From Lojkania enalia (taxonomy: Eukaryota; Ascomycota; Dothideomycetes; Pleosporales), in assembly GCA_010094045.1 (NCBI GenBank), contig ML986614.1, forward strand, positions 1 to 10,312: a stretch of 10,312 bases of DNA, written 5' to 3'. This document shows positions 1-7,675 of the stretch, in pieces. The first letter of the stretch is position 1. Each line of letters starts with the position of its first letter. The position numbers were made by a program, and so were the translations under genes. The notes under the pieces were generated by a model. It did no database searches. It worked only from the letters and a program-made list of their open reading frames with translations, and was not told the DNA's origin.

Positions 1-1
1 T

Positions 2-421
2 TTTAAAGTACTAGAATAGGTTAGAAACTTATACTATTTATAGCTACCCCTAGGGTCGAGAATATATAATGTTTTCGTACTAAACCTACTATATAAAAAC
101 CCCTAGAACCCTCTACTAGGGTAAGAAGCTCTAAAACCACCTGCTATCGCTATTAAGGGGGTAGAAGAGTAGGAGGTTAAGGAAATACTAGCTAGTAAGC
201 TATATTATAAGACCCTCAAATACTATATAAAATGGGTAGAATATAATCCTAACCTAGTCTAGTATAAAGTCTTAAATTTTATAGGTTCGCTTTATAAGTT
301 AAAAGCTTTTTATAATAAGTATCCGAATTAACTAGAACTCTTAAGAGCCCTAACTAAATAGATTAAGGTATATAAGGATAGTATAGAGAATATAGATTAC
401 CTAGTAGATAATAATATATAA
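2..421 (+). pseudogene. pol: Chromovirus integrase C-terminus with chromodomain (decayed)
   Basis: This is the end of a gypsy pol polyprotein. In the frame starting at base 2, residues 1-40 resemble the integrase C-terminal region just before the chromodomain (an LPLGSRIYNVF-type stretch, family pattern LPP.MRIH.VF, followed by a linker ending NPLLG). From about base 161 a chromodomain follows: acidic start EE*EVKEILASK, then YYIKWVEYNPN, then a stop where the family has a Trp (260-262, TGG to TAG), then a FIGSLYKLKAF-type tail. In this family the chromodomain steers the integration complex to methylated histone H3K9 chromatin. The aromatic-cage Trp at 233-235 is kept and the later one is lost. 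The frame has several TAG/TAA stops and no obvious frameshift. The TAA at 419-421 may itself be a mutated CAA, so the true end could lie further on. Confidence 0.85.
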
Positions 422-1511
422 GAGTTAAGTAGTAGATTAGAAAACTAAATTATAGGCCCGAAATTATTCCTCTATAGAATCTAGAGGGTCTAATAGCAGG
501 CTATTAGATACCTCTCTAGTCTTCTCCTTCTCTACTCTCCTTCCCCTTTCTTCTCTCTAGACTCCCCTTAAACCTCCTCTACCTTATTCTTAGCCGCCTA
601 AAAGCGCCGCGATATCAGCTTAAAGGCTAGATACTAGAGCTTTTAAAGCTGAAACCTAATAGAGTAACTTAGTACTCTAGTAGAATAAAGCTATCTAGAT
701 ACTAGCTTTAAAAAGACTAGCTTTCTAACTCTTTATAACCTAAGCTATAAGCGCTAGGCTATAAGTAGATTCTAAAATAGCCTTAAAGGCTACTTTTTTA
801 TCCTCCTTATCCTCTATATATCGAGCTACTATCTATAGTTTAAGATAGCCCTAGAGGACTAGAAACTCCTCCTTACAGTTAGAGGAGATCTATAAGTACG
901 TTAGTAGTAAGTACTCTACTAGTATTAGATACGATTTATATAGAGTTGTACTTTTTATTTTATAAGGTATAATACTCGCATTTTTTTAATCTTAGGAACT
1001 AAAAGGTAAATATTATATACTACCCGCGGGCGAGCGCGTATATAGCCTAAAAGTAGATAATTTAGAAGGCCTCTAAAAAGGCTTTAGGAGGTAGGCGGAG
1101 TAGTATATTAATTAATTTTTTCTAAGAGGCGTTAGTAATATTTTAATAATTAACGGTTCTAGGGACGCGTAATAATATATATAGAGTAGAAGTTGTTATT
1201 TAGTTAAGGAAGCTCAGTTAACAGCAACCTAGTAATATACTAAAGCTGGTAAATACTTATTACTATATATAATAAAATTGCAATATTAATAAACTATTAT
1301 AATAGTAGTTACTAGCTAATATATAGGTCAATTATACTTACTATAAAAACCTTATTTAATATTATGTTAATATATAAACGTATCTTTATAAGCAATTATA
1401 TATATTAGTCCTTACTAATAAATACTTTAAAGAAATTTCTTTATACTAGAACCTATCTATAATAGCTCCGATTCCCTCCTAAACTAGTATAGATAGGGAC
1501 TATCAGCCTAT
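422..1511. other. 3' internal region of X1, no assigned gene
   Basis: This stretch lies between the chromodomain and the polypurine tract and is longer than a simple 3' UTR. Its first half (about 480-935) contains a minus-strand frame that reads as a continuous Ala/Leu/Lys-rich helical protein once stops are allowed for; it is listed separately. The second half (about 1000-1511) is very AT-rich, apart from a small CpG-rich patch at 1023-1043, and I see no coding signal in it. A short imperfect hairpin with GTTAA/TTAAC arms lies near 1203-1222. Confidence 0.5.
479..935 (-). pseudogene. Possible decayed antisense ORF in X1
   Basis: Read on the minus strand from about 935 down to 479, one frame gives a long stretch of coherent sequence interrupted only by TAG/TAA codons: a segment beginning NCKEEFLVL, a charged ARYIEDKEDKKVAFKAILES helix, an Ala/Leu-rich ALVSSL*ADIAALLGG segment and a Gly/Arg-rich tail. 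It looks helical and possibly coiled-coil, and I do not recognise a family. The plus strand of the same region also has a frame with few stops, so the coding strand is uncertain. Its position, antisense and between chromodomain and 3' LTR, would make it an accessory ORF of the retrotransposon if real. Confidence 0.25.
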
Positions 1512-1522
1512 AAAAAGGGGGG
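1512..1522 (+). other. Polypurine tract of X1
   Basis: The run aaaaagggggg ends three bases (tag) before the LTR at 1526. In LTR retrotransposons this tract resists RNase H and primes plus-strand DNA synthesis. Its position identifies the LTR at 1526-1805 as a 3' LTR. A G-run here survived although the rest of the element is strongly mutated, as expected because it offers no CpA/TpG sites. Confidence 0.75.
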
Positions 1523-1525
1523 TAG

Positions 1526-1805
1526 TATAATAATGCGAAGGAATTGTTCTATAAAAAGCTTTATATACAACTTTATCCTAAAGCTTTTTACTTATCTTAT
1601 CTTACCTCCGGCTCCACCCCTTTTTCCCTTCTATATATAGTTGTATACTCCTTTATAAGTAGCTTAGTAGTTCTTCTATATCCTTTTATATAAGGCCTAT
1701 AGGTGTTAATAGAATTCTTAGGTCCCTAAACTCCTACGTACTCCTATATACCTCTAAGTAGATTTATACTACATTTAGACCTATTATCTTACCTATACTG
1801 TTATA
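1526..1805 (+). repeat. LTR of X1 (3' LTR, copy A)
   Basis: This is a 280-bp repeat matching 6983-7261 and 9841-10120 along its length and diverging from both outside these limits. The ends read TATAATAATG...CTGTTATA, a mutated form of the usual TG...CA termini (copy B still starts TGTAATAAT). Inside it carries the palindromic stem AAAAGCTTTA/TAAAGCTTTT (1554-1563 and 1579-1588), TATA-like sequences (1632-1640 and tataag near 1653) and the TTCTTCTATAT block (1671-1681) complementary to the primer site of the family. Transcription would start within this LTR in an intact copy. Confidence 0.88.
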
Positions 1806-2826
1806 GTAATAGCTAGAAAAGTATTACTATATATTCTTTAAGAACTGCCTAAAGCTCTTATTATACTACTACTAATATTCTATTATTTCTAGATACTTTA
1901 AATAAACTTATAGTAAAGATAGTTTTATAGACTTTATCTTCTACTAATTATTCTATAGGTAACTTATTATATTACCATCCCTCTTTAAAAGCTTCTATAA
2001 CTAGTACTAGTTAAAGAAAGAATTTCCTAAGAAGTTCTTAAGTAATACTCTTATTTTTAGTATATACTAGACCGTGTATAGCCTTAAATACTAGTATTTT
2101 AGTAAGATTTCTATTCTAGCTTAAGTTTATATATTTAGCTACTTATTATAAATATAAAACGCTAAGAGGTACTACTTCTATAATTAGAGCTTAATCTAAT
2201 ATTAGCTACTATATAGGTCGACTTAGACGAGGACTAATAAGGTAATAATAGGTAGAAGTATATTAGAAACTAATTATTAGATAGTAAGTAGTAGGACTAT
2301 AGGAACTAGGGAGATAATTAGCTAGATAATAAGGTATAGTATAACTTATATACGTAATAATAGTAGAAGTATTAGGTATAGTAGGATAGATCTAATAGAC
2401 TTGATAGACCTAATAAACTAGGCTTAGTAGTCTTAAACCTAACTATATAAGATAGAGGATTTCTTTAATAGATTAAGTTCTATATAGTTATTCTTATAGA
2501 TTTATCTCGTTACTATATTAGACTTCTAAGAATATATTTATTCGAAGAATTAGGCAATCCTACTACTCTCTCTTTACTAAAGCTACTACTTCTAACTAAC
2601 CTAATATAAATAAGGCTCTAGTATATATATAACTGTAATAGCGGTTATTATATATACTAGTAGTATATAGGTTAGTAATATAATAACTACCTAATATTAA
2701 GAGAATAGAAACTATCTAAAGATGTCTACTATATTATAAAGTTAAGTTATAATAACCTAAAGGCTGTAAGCCCTAGAAGAAACTATAGTATAAAAAGTAT
2801 AAGAATAGAAGACCCGTATTATATAG
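1806..2826. other. Unassigned degraded stretch upstream of Y gag
   Basis: About 1 kb of AT-rich, stop-filled DNA between the X1 LTR and the start of recognisable Y gag. It may hold the 5' LTR and leader of Y, but with no second Y LTR in the window the LTR cannot be identified, and I found no clear primer-binding site. On the minus strand (about 2220 down to 1810) one frame reads smoothly apart from TAA/TAG codons, without a recognisable family; the plus strand also has a frame with few stops in the same place. No intact gene is present. Confidence 0.5.
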
Positions 2827-3990
2827 ATGTAATATAAGCTAGCTGCAGCTAGAACCGATCTAGCTAAAGCTAAATAGTAAGTATAAGCTAAGATAGCTTT
2901 ACTAAGAAAGTTTAATAGTAAGAAGAAATATATTAACACTTTTCTTATATTAATAGAGCTGTACTTTAAGTTTAATAGTATAATCTTCTTTCTAAATAAA
3001 GATAAGATTTTAGCTGTAATAATAAATATAGAAGAGATACTACTAGTATAAACTAAACTATTTATAGTTAATTAGCTAGAGAATAGAGATAATATAAAGA
3101 AGACTAGAGAATCTATAGATAAACTCTTTAAGAGCTGGGAAGGATTTAAAGATAAGATCTAAAATATTTTCAAAGAAGTAGATATAGAATAGGAAGTATA
3201 AAGAAAACTACTAAGGTTAACCTAGATTAAGAAGGTAATAGATTATACTATAAAGTTCTAGAAACTTAGTACTAGACTAGAATAGGACGATAGTATATTA
3301 GTAGGAATCTTCTATAAAGGGTTTAAGGATAAGGTTAAAGACGATCTAGCTAGAGAAGAAAGGCTAATAGAGCTATTAGAAATAATCGAATTAGCAGTTA
3401 GGATCGACAACTATTAATACGAGTAGAAGATAGAGAAACGATCTCAGCCGCAAATATTCGTACTAACTAAAAAGGAAAGTAAGACGGTACTATAGGATAA
3501 TAATCTAATAGTCCTTAGAAAAGTCGAAAAGGGTAAGGAAAAGAACTACTAATAATTAAGGATAAGTAATCTTAAGAAAGAAAGACTTAAGAAGGGAGCG
3601 TATCTTCTATATAAATAAAAAGGGTACTATATAAAAGAATGTCTAAATAAGAAGAAGAAAGCTAGAATAATAACTGCGTAACCTACTAATAGATACTAAT
3701 AACTAACGTAGTACTAGATATATTATATAGATAATAGATGCGGAATATACCGTTTAATAAAAGAAGGAAGCAATTATTAGCTACAGCTAAGAAGGGCAGT
3801 AGTAGTTATTAGATATAGGGAATATCTACTAGATATACTAAGGCTTAATAGTATATTAATCTTAGAAAGAATAAAGTAAAAGAAGTATTAGATCTATAAT
3901 AAAACGTATTAGGTAAGATTATATCTTTAGAAATATTAGAATATACCGTTCGAAGAAGTAATATTTCGAGATAGCTAGAATATACTAATG
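2827..3990 (+). pseudogene. gag: Y gag, first part (capsid and zinc knuckle, decayed)
   Basis: One plus-strand frame runs from an ATG at 2827 to the transposon at 3991. It begins with a KLAAARTDLAKAK helix, then a capsid-like core: a KFNSKKKYINTFL segment, KSWEGFKDKI (Trp codon at 3136 kept), IGIFYKGFKDKVKDDL-type and LLEIIELAVRIDN motifs typical of fungal retrotransposon Gag. A CCHC zinc knuckle follows at 3601-3642, spaced C-x2-C-x4-H-x4-C, where the first two Cys and the His have become Tyr (TGY or CAY to TAY) and the last Cys (3640) survives. After it comes a conserved fungal Gag tail with Cys at 3739 and a His-to-Tyr change at 3748. Stops are TAA/TAG. The ATG at 2827 is the first plausible start in frame, not a proven one. 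Confidence 0.82.
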
Positions 3991-3992
3991 TA
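3991..3992. repeat. TA target duplication, left
   Basis: TA directly outside the left inverted repeat, matched by TA at 5835-5836. Duplication of a TA dinucleotide is the hallmark of Tc1/mariner/pogo insertion. Confidence 0.85.
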
Positions 3993-4036
3993 ATCCACCA
4001 CCGAGTTACATACACCACCGAGTTACATGCGCCCTA
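3993..4036 (+). repeat. Left terminal inverted repeat of pogo element
   Basis: 44 bp matching the inverse of 5791-5834 at 42 positions. It contains two tandem copies of a 17-bp unit starting CACCACCGAGTTACAT (3996-4012 and 4013-4029). Doubled units in the end are likely transposase binding sites; this is inferred from the arrangement. Every CpA in the two units is intact on this side. Confidence 0.9.
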
Positions 4037-4111
4037 TTATAGACCAATTTTAAAGTAGGATATTTTAACAACTATTAAAGCTATTAATTATGTAGAAAGA
4101 TATATATAATC

Positions 4112-5734
4112 CTAATTGCTTGGTATTTCAACTGGAGCTATTTTACACGTCTTAATACGGTAGCCTAGCTCCCAACAGCGCCCGCAGCGTCTTAGTTGGC
4201 GTAGTCGGCCGTAGCTATTTAAGCTATTTTAGCCCTTTTAACGGCCTTCTTGTTGTCGCATTACTAATTGCAGTCCATCTAATATAGAGATAGTACTTAC
4301 GCCCTTAATTATCTTACGTTTGCGTTCTTTGCGCTTTATAAGTATTATATTTGCCGCCTAGAGTTCTCTATTCTCGATTTCCAAAATTGAGTATCTATGC
4401 GCTATAGATGTAATACCCTTTATAAGGCTTATAAGACCTTTAAGTATTAATGTTGGTAAGCTACTTTAATATTGTTCTACGCGCCGTTGCACGTATTACG
4501 TCTAGTACTCTACCTCTAGGCGATTGTATAGTATTTATAACTACTATATAGTAGGTTCTAGAAGCGGCGGCGTCGGGGTTTATAAGGCTTAGATATTAAG
4601 CTTTGAAATGATACAATCTGGACTAAATAGGACCAATCCGGTCCCTCTAAAGCCTCCAGCTATGTTTTTATCCGTGATAGTATTGTTAAAGGCCGCTTTA
4701 AATATAGGTAGGAAGTCTTCTTTAGTTATATAGTTAATGCGGTACTAAATTAAGCTTTTAATCTCCTTGCTGTATGTATACTTTAATAGACCAAAATAGC
4801 CTATATTAAGTAGCTGTAAAAGGTACGATAAGTGCGGAGGCATACAAAGTGTAATAATATTACATTCTTTATAATAATTACGAAATTCAATAGAATTATA
4901 GCTATTATAGCCGTCTATAATAAGCAATTGGTAGACGCTAGTAGTACTAGCTTTAGTATGCTTGTCAAAGTGCTTAAGCTACTTAAACCCGTATTTAATA
5001 GACGTCCAGCCCTTCTTACTAATAGATAGAACCTACTAAGGCCTATCTATAATTAACTAGTGCCAGGTATCGTATTATTGCGCTCTCTTAAGGATAATAA
5101 ATAGTAGAATCGGCTAGCTACGCGCATTTACTACTATAATTACCGTTATCTACTCAGTATTGCCTGGCTAAATAGATTTAGGTACTTGTCGCTTCTCAGT
5201 GCCAGTAATAACTATTCTTAGGCCAATTTTACCTATTTAGAAGCTAGTCTTATTAAAATTATACGTGTCTTTATCAAGGATACCGTACTTAGCCTTAGTA
5301 TTATATACAAGGCGGAACCAGCCCTAAATAACCTCAGGATCTTTATTCAGAGCTCTTTAGTAGTCGTATCGTCGATTAACGCGTAACTTAAGCTCTAAAA
5401 CGCGTAAGACGAAACGGTTAGGCCAATTTTTACCAACGCGTCGCTGACCGCGGTTAAGAAGTAGTTTATCAGCTATATCTCGCAATATATTAAGATTGAG
5501 TTGAAATCTACGCGTATCTACGTTAAGTGTATGTTTAATAATAGCCTTCTCCTCTAGATCGGTAAGGTTCTTGTAATTGGGGGTGCAATCGGCCCGGCAG
5601 GGGATTCCATTACGACGGTTAAGAAGGGTTTTTATATTAACGTTATACGAGTCTGCAGTAGACTAATTTAACCTAAATTGGCCCAAATCGATAGCTTCTA
5701 TCGCTATATTAATATTGGCTTCAGATAAGCGCAT
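4112..5734 (-). pseudogene. Fot1/pogo-family DD35D transposase (24 in-frame stops)
   Basis: The frame from ATG (5732-5734) to TAG (4112-4114) is exactly 541 codons with no frameshift but 24 internal stops, all TAA or TAG. Domains: residues 1-60 are a Psq/CENP-B-like helix-turn-helix (MRLSEANINIAIEAI..., then NIKTLLNRRNGIP); about 60-150 is the second DNA-binding helix-turn-helix (GKNWPNRF, NRRYDY); about 155-330 is the DDE catalytic core. The first catalytic Asp is Asn161 (YNFNKTSF, family YNFDETGF), the second is intact Asp274 (LLIIDGYNSYNS), the third is Asn310 (LLQLLNIGYF, family PLDVG.F). The 274-310 spacing is DD35D. A CCHC knuckle ends the protein: Cys517, Cys520, Tyr525 (was His) and Cys530. 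The normal enzyme binds the inverted ends and moves the element; this copy lacks two of three catalytic residues. Confidence 0.92.
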
Positions 5735-5790
5735 AATAAAGCGTAGTTGTAGAGATATCACGAAAAATAATAGGGTGATGGAGAAATCAG

Positions 5791-5834
5791 TAGGGTGCAT
5801 GTAACTCGGTGGTGTATATAACTCGGTGGTGGAT
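5791..5834 (-). repeat. Right terminal inverted repeat of pogo element
   Basis: Inverse of 3993-4036 with two differences. It carries the same two 17-bp units (5798-5814 and 5815-5831), the outer one with a single change that turns ACATA into ATATA, consistent with one RIP event. The end base pairs are identical to the left end. Confidence 0.9.
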
Positions 5835-5836
5835 TA
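5835..5836. repeat. TA target duplication, right
   Basis: TA directly outside the right inverted repeat. Removing the transposon plus one TA restores a continuous Y sequence, with gag (frame of 2827) and protease (frame of 6690) in the same frame, which supports this precise boundary. Confidence 0.85.
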
Positions 5837-6982
5837 TGTTAGAAGCTGTAGTAAAATTAGCAGGAAAAATTACGGATAAAGAAATATTCGAGTATATATA
5901 GAAGATATACTAGAGCTACCTTATAGAGTAGATAAAGAGTAAAAAAGGAAAATATATATTACTCTATAAGAACAGCTATAAAAAAGATTAGGCTAGCTGT
6001 TACTAGGATAATTATTTAATATATAAAAGTATTAAGATAAAGTTAGAAGTATAGTTAAAAATAGATATATAATTATTACTAAAAATCTTACTATTTTAGA
6101 ACGAAATAGAAGATTATATAGAAAATAGGTATTATTAGATTTATAGAAGTCTAATTTACCTTATAATAGAGTATCTATACTAGTTTAGTAAAATCGTTGT
6201 AGAAGCTAAAGAGTTAAAGAAAATAGTTTTAGAGGTAAAAGAGATATAGAGAGACGTTAGAGGATAACTTAATATTATAGCTTATAAGATAATAGAAGTA
6301 AGTATACCTAAAGAGGAGGAATATTCTAAGAATAATATATATTTAGAGGAATATAAAGCTTTAAATTAGAAATAATATATAGTTAGATACTAGTACTACT
6401 AAAAAGTATTTAGAGTACTTAGATAGTAAGGATTAGATAAAGACTACTAACTAACTAAATAGTAATAGTATTTCTTAAGATAGAAGTATAAGATATATAG
6501 TAAATAGGTAAAAGCTACTTACGCCTAAAAACTATAGATAAGGTATAATATAGATAGATGTCTATTATATAGAGAAGAGAAGAAGAAGGTAGAATTCTTC
6601 CCATCTTAGTTAAAAAACTAAGTAGCCCCTAAAGCGATAGCTATACTAAGGAACTAAATAGGAAAGCTATTAGAAGAGTTACTAGTATAGTACCTTTATA
6701 TATAATACTCTGAGTAGAGTTTAATAAGAAGAAGCTTAGAATATTACTTAATAGTAGAGCTTTAGACACGTTTATATTAGTATAATAGGTTTATAAGAAT
6801 AATATAGAGTAGAGGGAAAAAGTAGTACCTTATATAATACACCTAGCGGATAATAAGCTAATAGACTATAGTAGAAGAGTTATACTAATAGAAACTAAAA
6901 AGCGAGCGTTTAACGTTATAGAATATATTAATATAAGGAGTATTAATATTATAAACCTAGGAAAATTTAATATATTATTAGG
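5837..6982 (+). pseudogene. pol: Y gag-pol, second part ending in retropepsin (truncated)
   Basis: From 5837 to about 6680 the sequence is full of stops. Frames suggest a Lys/Glu-rich region (for example EAKELKKIVLEVKE near 6200 and a Tyr-rich stretch near 6450-6560), but I cannot fix one frame throughout. From about 6690 an aspartic protease is clear: VPLYIIL*VEFN, then KKLRILLNSRALDTFI, where Asn at 6750-6752 replaces the catalytic Asp of the D-S/T-G triad and Gly has become Arg. A flap-region HLADNKLIDYSRR follows, then INLGKFNILLG (family DLG..DIILG), which stops abruptly at the X2 LTR. The protease would process Gag-Pol. It is dead twice over, by loss of the Asp and by truncation. Confidence 0.8.
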
Positions 6983-7261
6983 TGTAATAATACGAAGAAA
7001 TCGTTCTATAAAAAGCTTTATATACAACCTTATCCTAAAGCTTTTCGCTTATCTTATCTTACCTCTAGCTCCGCCCCTTTTCCCTTCCGTATATAGTTAT
7101 ATACTCCCTTATAAGTAGCTTAATAGTTCTTCTATATCCTTTTATATAAGGCCTATAGGTGTTAATAGAATTCCTAGGTCTCTAAACCCTTATATACTTC
7201 TATATACTTCTAAGTAGATTTGTACTATATTTAGACCTATTATTTTACCTACGCTGTTATA
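6983..7261 (+). repeat. LTR of X2 (5' LTR, copy B)
   Basis: A 279-bp copy of the X LTR, starting TGTAATAATACG (start dinucleotide intact) and ending CTGTTATA. It cuts into the Y protease reading frame. It is judged a 5' LTR because the primer site and gag follow. The U3 stem AAAAGCTTTA/TAAAGCTTTT is at 7011-7020 and 7036-7045; TATA-like boxes are at 7091-7097 and 7110-7115. The expected transcript start is near 7120-7125, inferred from the TATA spacing and the self-priming match. Confidence 0.9.
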
Positions 7262-7675
7262 TTATATAGAAGAACTTAATACTATTAGTAATAGCCTCTT
7301 TAATAATATCGTATCGATTGTTTATTTAACTATATTTAAGTCTAAAATATATCTAATTTAGTTTAAATTATAATACTTATATACTATTATATTAAATTAT
7401 TTAGTTATTTGGATAGGATCTTAGAAACTTTCTATTAATTAAAACTTTTAGGTTTAGAACTTCCTATCCTCTATAATTAGGATTGCCTTTAGAAAAGCCG
7501 CGTAGAGTACACCTAGGTAGAAACTTAGAGACTACTAATAACCTATTAGAATTGGAGGTAACTGCTGATATTTAACTATAATTTACCTTCTAATTCCTAT
7601 ACTAGAATTGATATATATATAAGTTATAGTAAGAGTAAACTTCTATCTACGCGTGTAAAATAACTATTACCTCCT
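7262..7675 (+). other. Leader (5' UTR) of X2
   Basis: About 410 bases between LTR and gag. The first 192 bases (7262-7453) align without a gap to 10121-10312 after copy C, differing mainly by transitions. Apart from the primer site at its start I see no coding frame. The packaging signal would be expected here, but no specific structure is evident. Confidence 0.7.
7264..7276 (+). promoter_or_regulatory. Putative self-priming primer-binding site of X2
   Basis: The 13 bases atatagaagaact start two bases after the LTR and are the exact reverse complement of 7125-7137 (agttcttctatat) inside the same LTR, just downstream of the TATA boxes. In Tf1/sushi-type elements the 5' end of the transcript folds back onto the primer site and primes reverse transcription instead of a tRNA. 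I saw no good match to a fungal tRNA 3' end, but I could not search. The same arrangement is present at copy C. Confidence 0.55.

Larger units (their letters stand above)
1..1805 (+). mobile_element. X1: 3' end of a Ty3/gypsy chromovirus
   Basis: This is the 3' terminal part of an LTR retrotransposon of family X. In order it contains the integrase C-terminus with chromodomain, about 1.1 kb of 3' internal sequence, a polypurine tract and the 3' LTR. The 5' part lies upstream of the window. It is assigned as a 3' end because the polypurine tract directly precedes the LTR and because the sequence after the LTR does not match what follows the LTRs at 6983 and 9841. The five bases after the LTR (1806-1810, gtaat) should be one copy of the target duplication. 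Confidence 0.85.
3993..5834 (-). mobile_element. Fot1/pogo-like DNA transposon
   Basis: A 1,842-bp cut-and-paste transposon with 44-bp inverted ends, TA flanks and one transposase gene filling most of its length, which is the usual plan and size for Fot1/pogo elements in fungi. It sits antisense inside the Y gag and is richer in CA, TG and GC than its surroundings, so it was probably inserted after Y had already been mutated, or was less often targeted. The transposase is dead, but the ends look usable by a transposase supplied elsewhere. Confidence 0.93.
1806..6982 (+). mobile_element. Y: truncated Ty3/gypsy element hosting the other insertions
   Basis: This is the remnant of a second gypsy-like retrotransposon, different from X in its Gag and protease sequence. 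Recognisable coding starts near 2827, is interrupted by the pogo element (3993-5834), resumes at 5837 and stops in the protease where the X2 LTR begins. Gag and protease lie in one frame once the transposon and one TA are removed. RT, RNase H, integrase and the 3' LTR are not in the window; they may lie beyond X2. The left limit is uncertain, because 1806-2826 could be Y leader or older DNA. Confidence 0.75.

Noticed and set aside
1203..1222. Hairpin GTTAA...TTAAC as a terminator or small RNA
   Set aside because: The stem is only five base pairs with weak outer pairing in AT-rich DNA, so chance is likely.
1806..2826. 5' LTR of Y
   Set aside because: It is expected somewhere here, but no second copy in the window and no clear primer site allow its limits to be drawn.
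2757..2939. 60-codon minus-strand ORF
   Set aside because: It overlaps the start of the Y gag on the opposite strand, has no recognisable domain, and is rich in Tyr/Leu/Ile as expected from AT-rich antisense sequence.
4745..4927. 60-codon minus-strand ORF as a separate small gene
   Set aside because: It is a stop-free piece of the transposase around Asp274 and Asn310, in the same frame as the rest.
4832..5029. 65-codon plus-strand ORF
   Set aside because: It is the antisense of the conserved DDE core of the transposase, whose frame is fixed by its motifs over 541 codons.
1526..7261. One complete element bounded by copies A and B
   Set aside because: The Gag and protease between them differ from those of X, the protease is cut mid-domain at copy B with no polypurine tract, and copy A is preceded by a polypurine tract and so is a 3' LTR.
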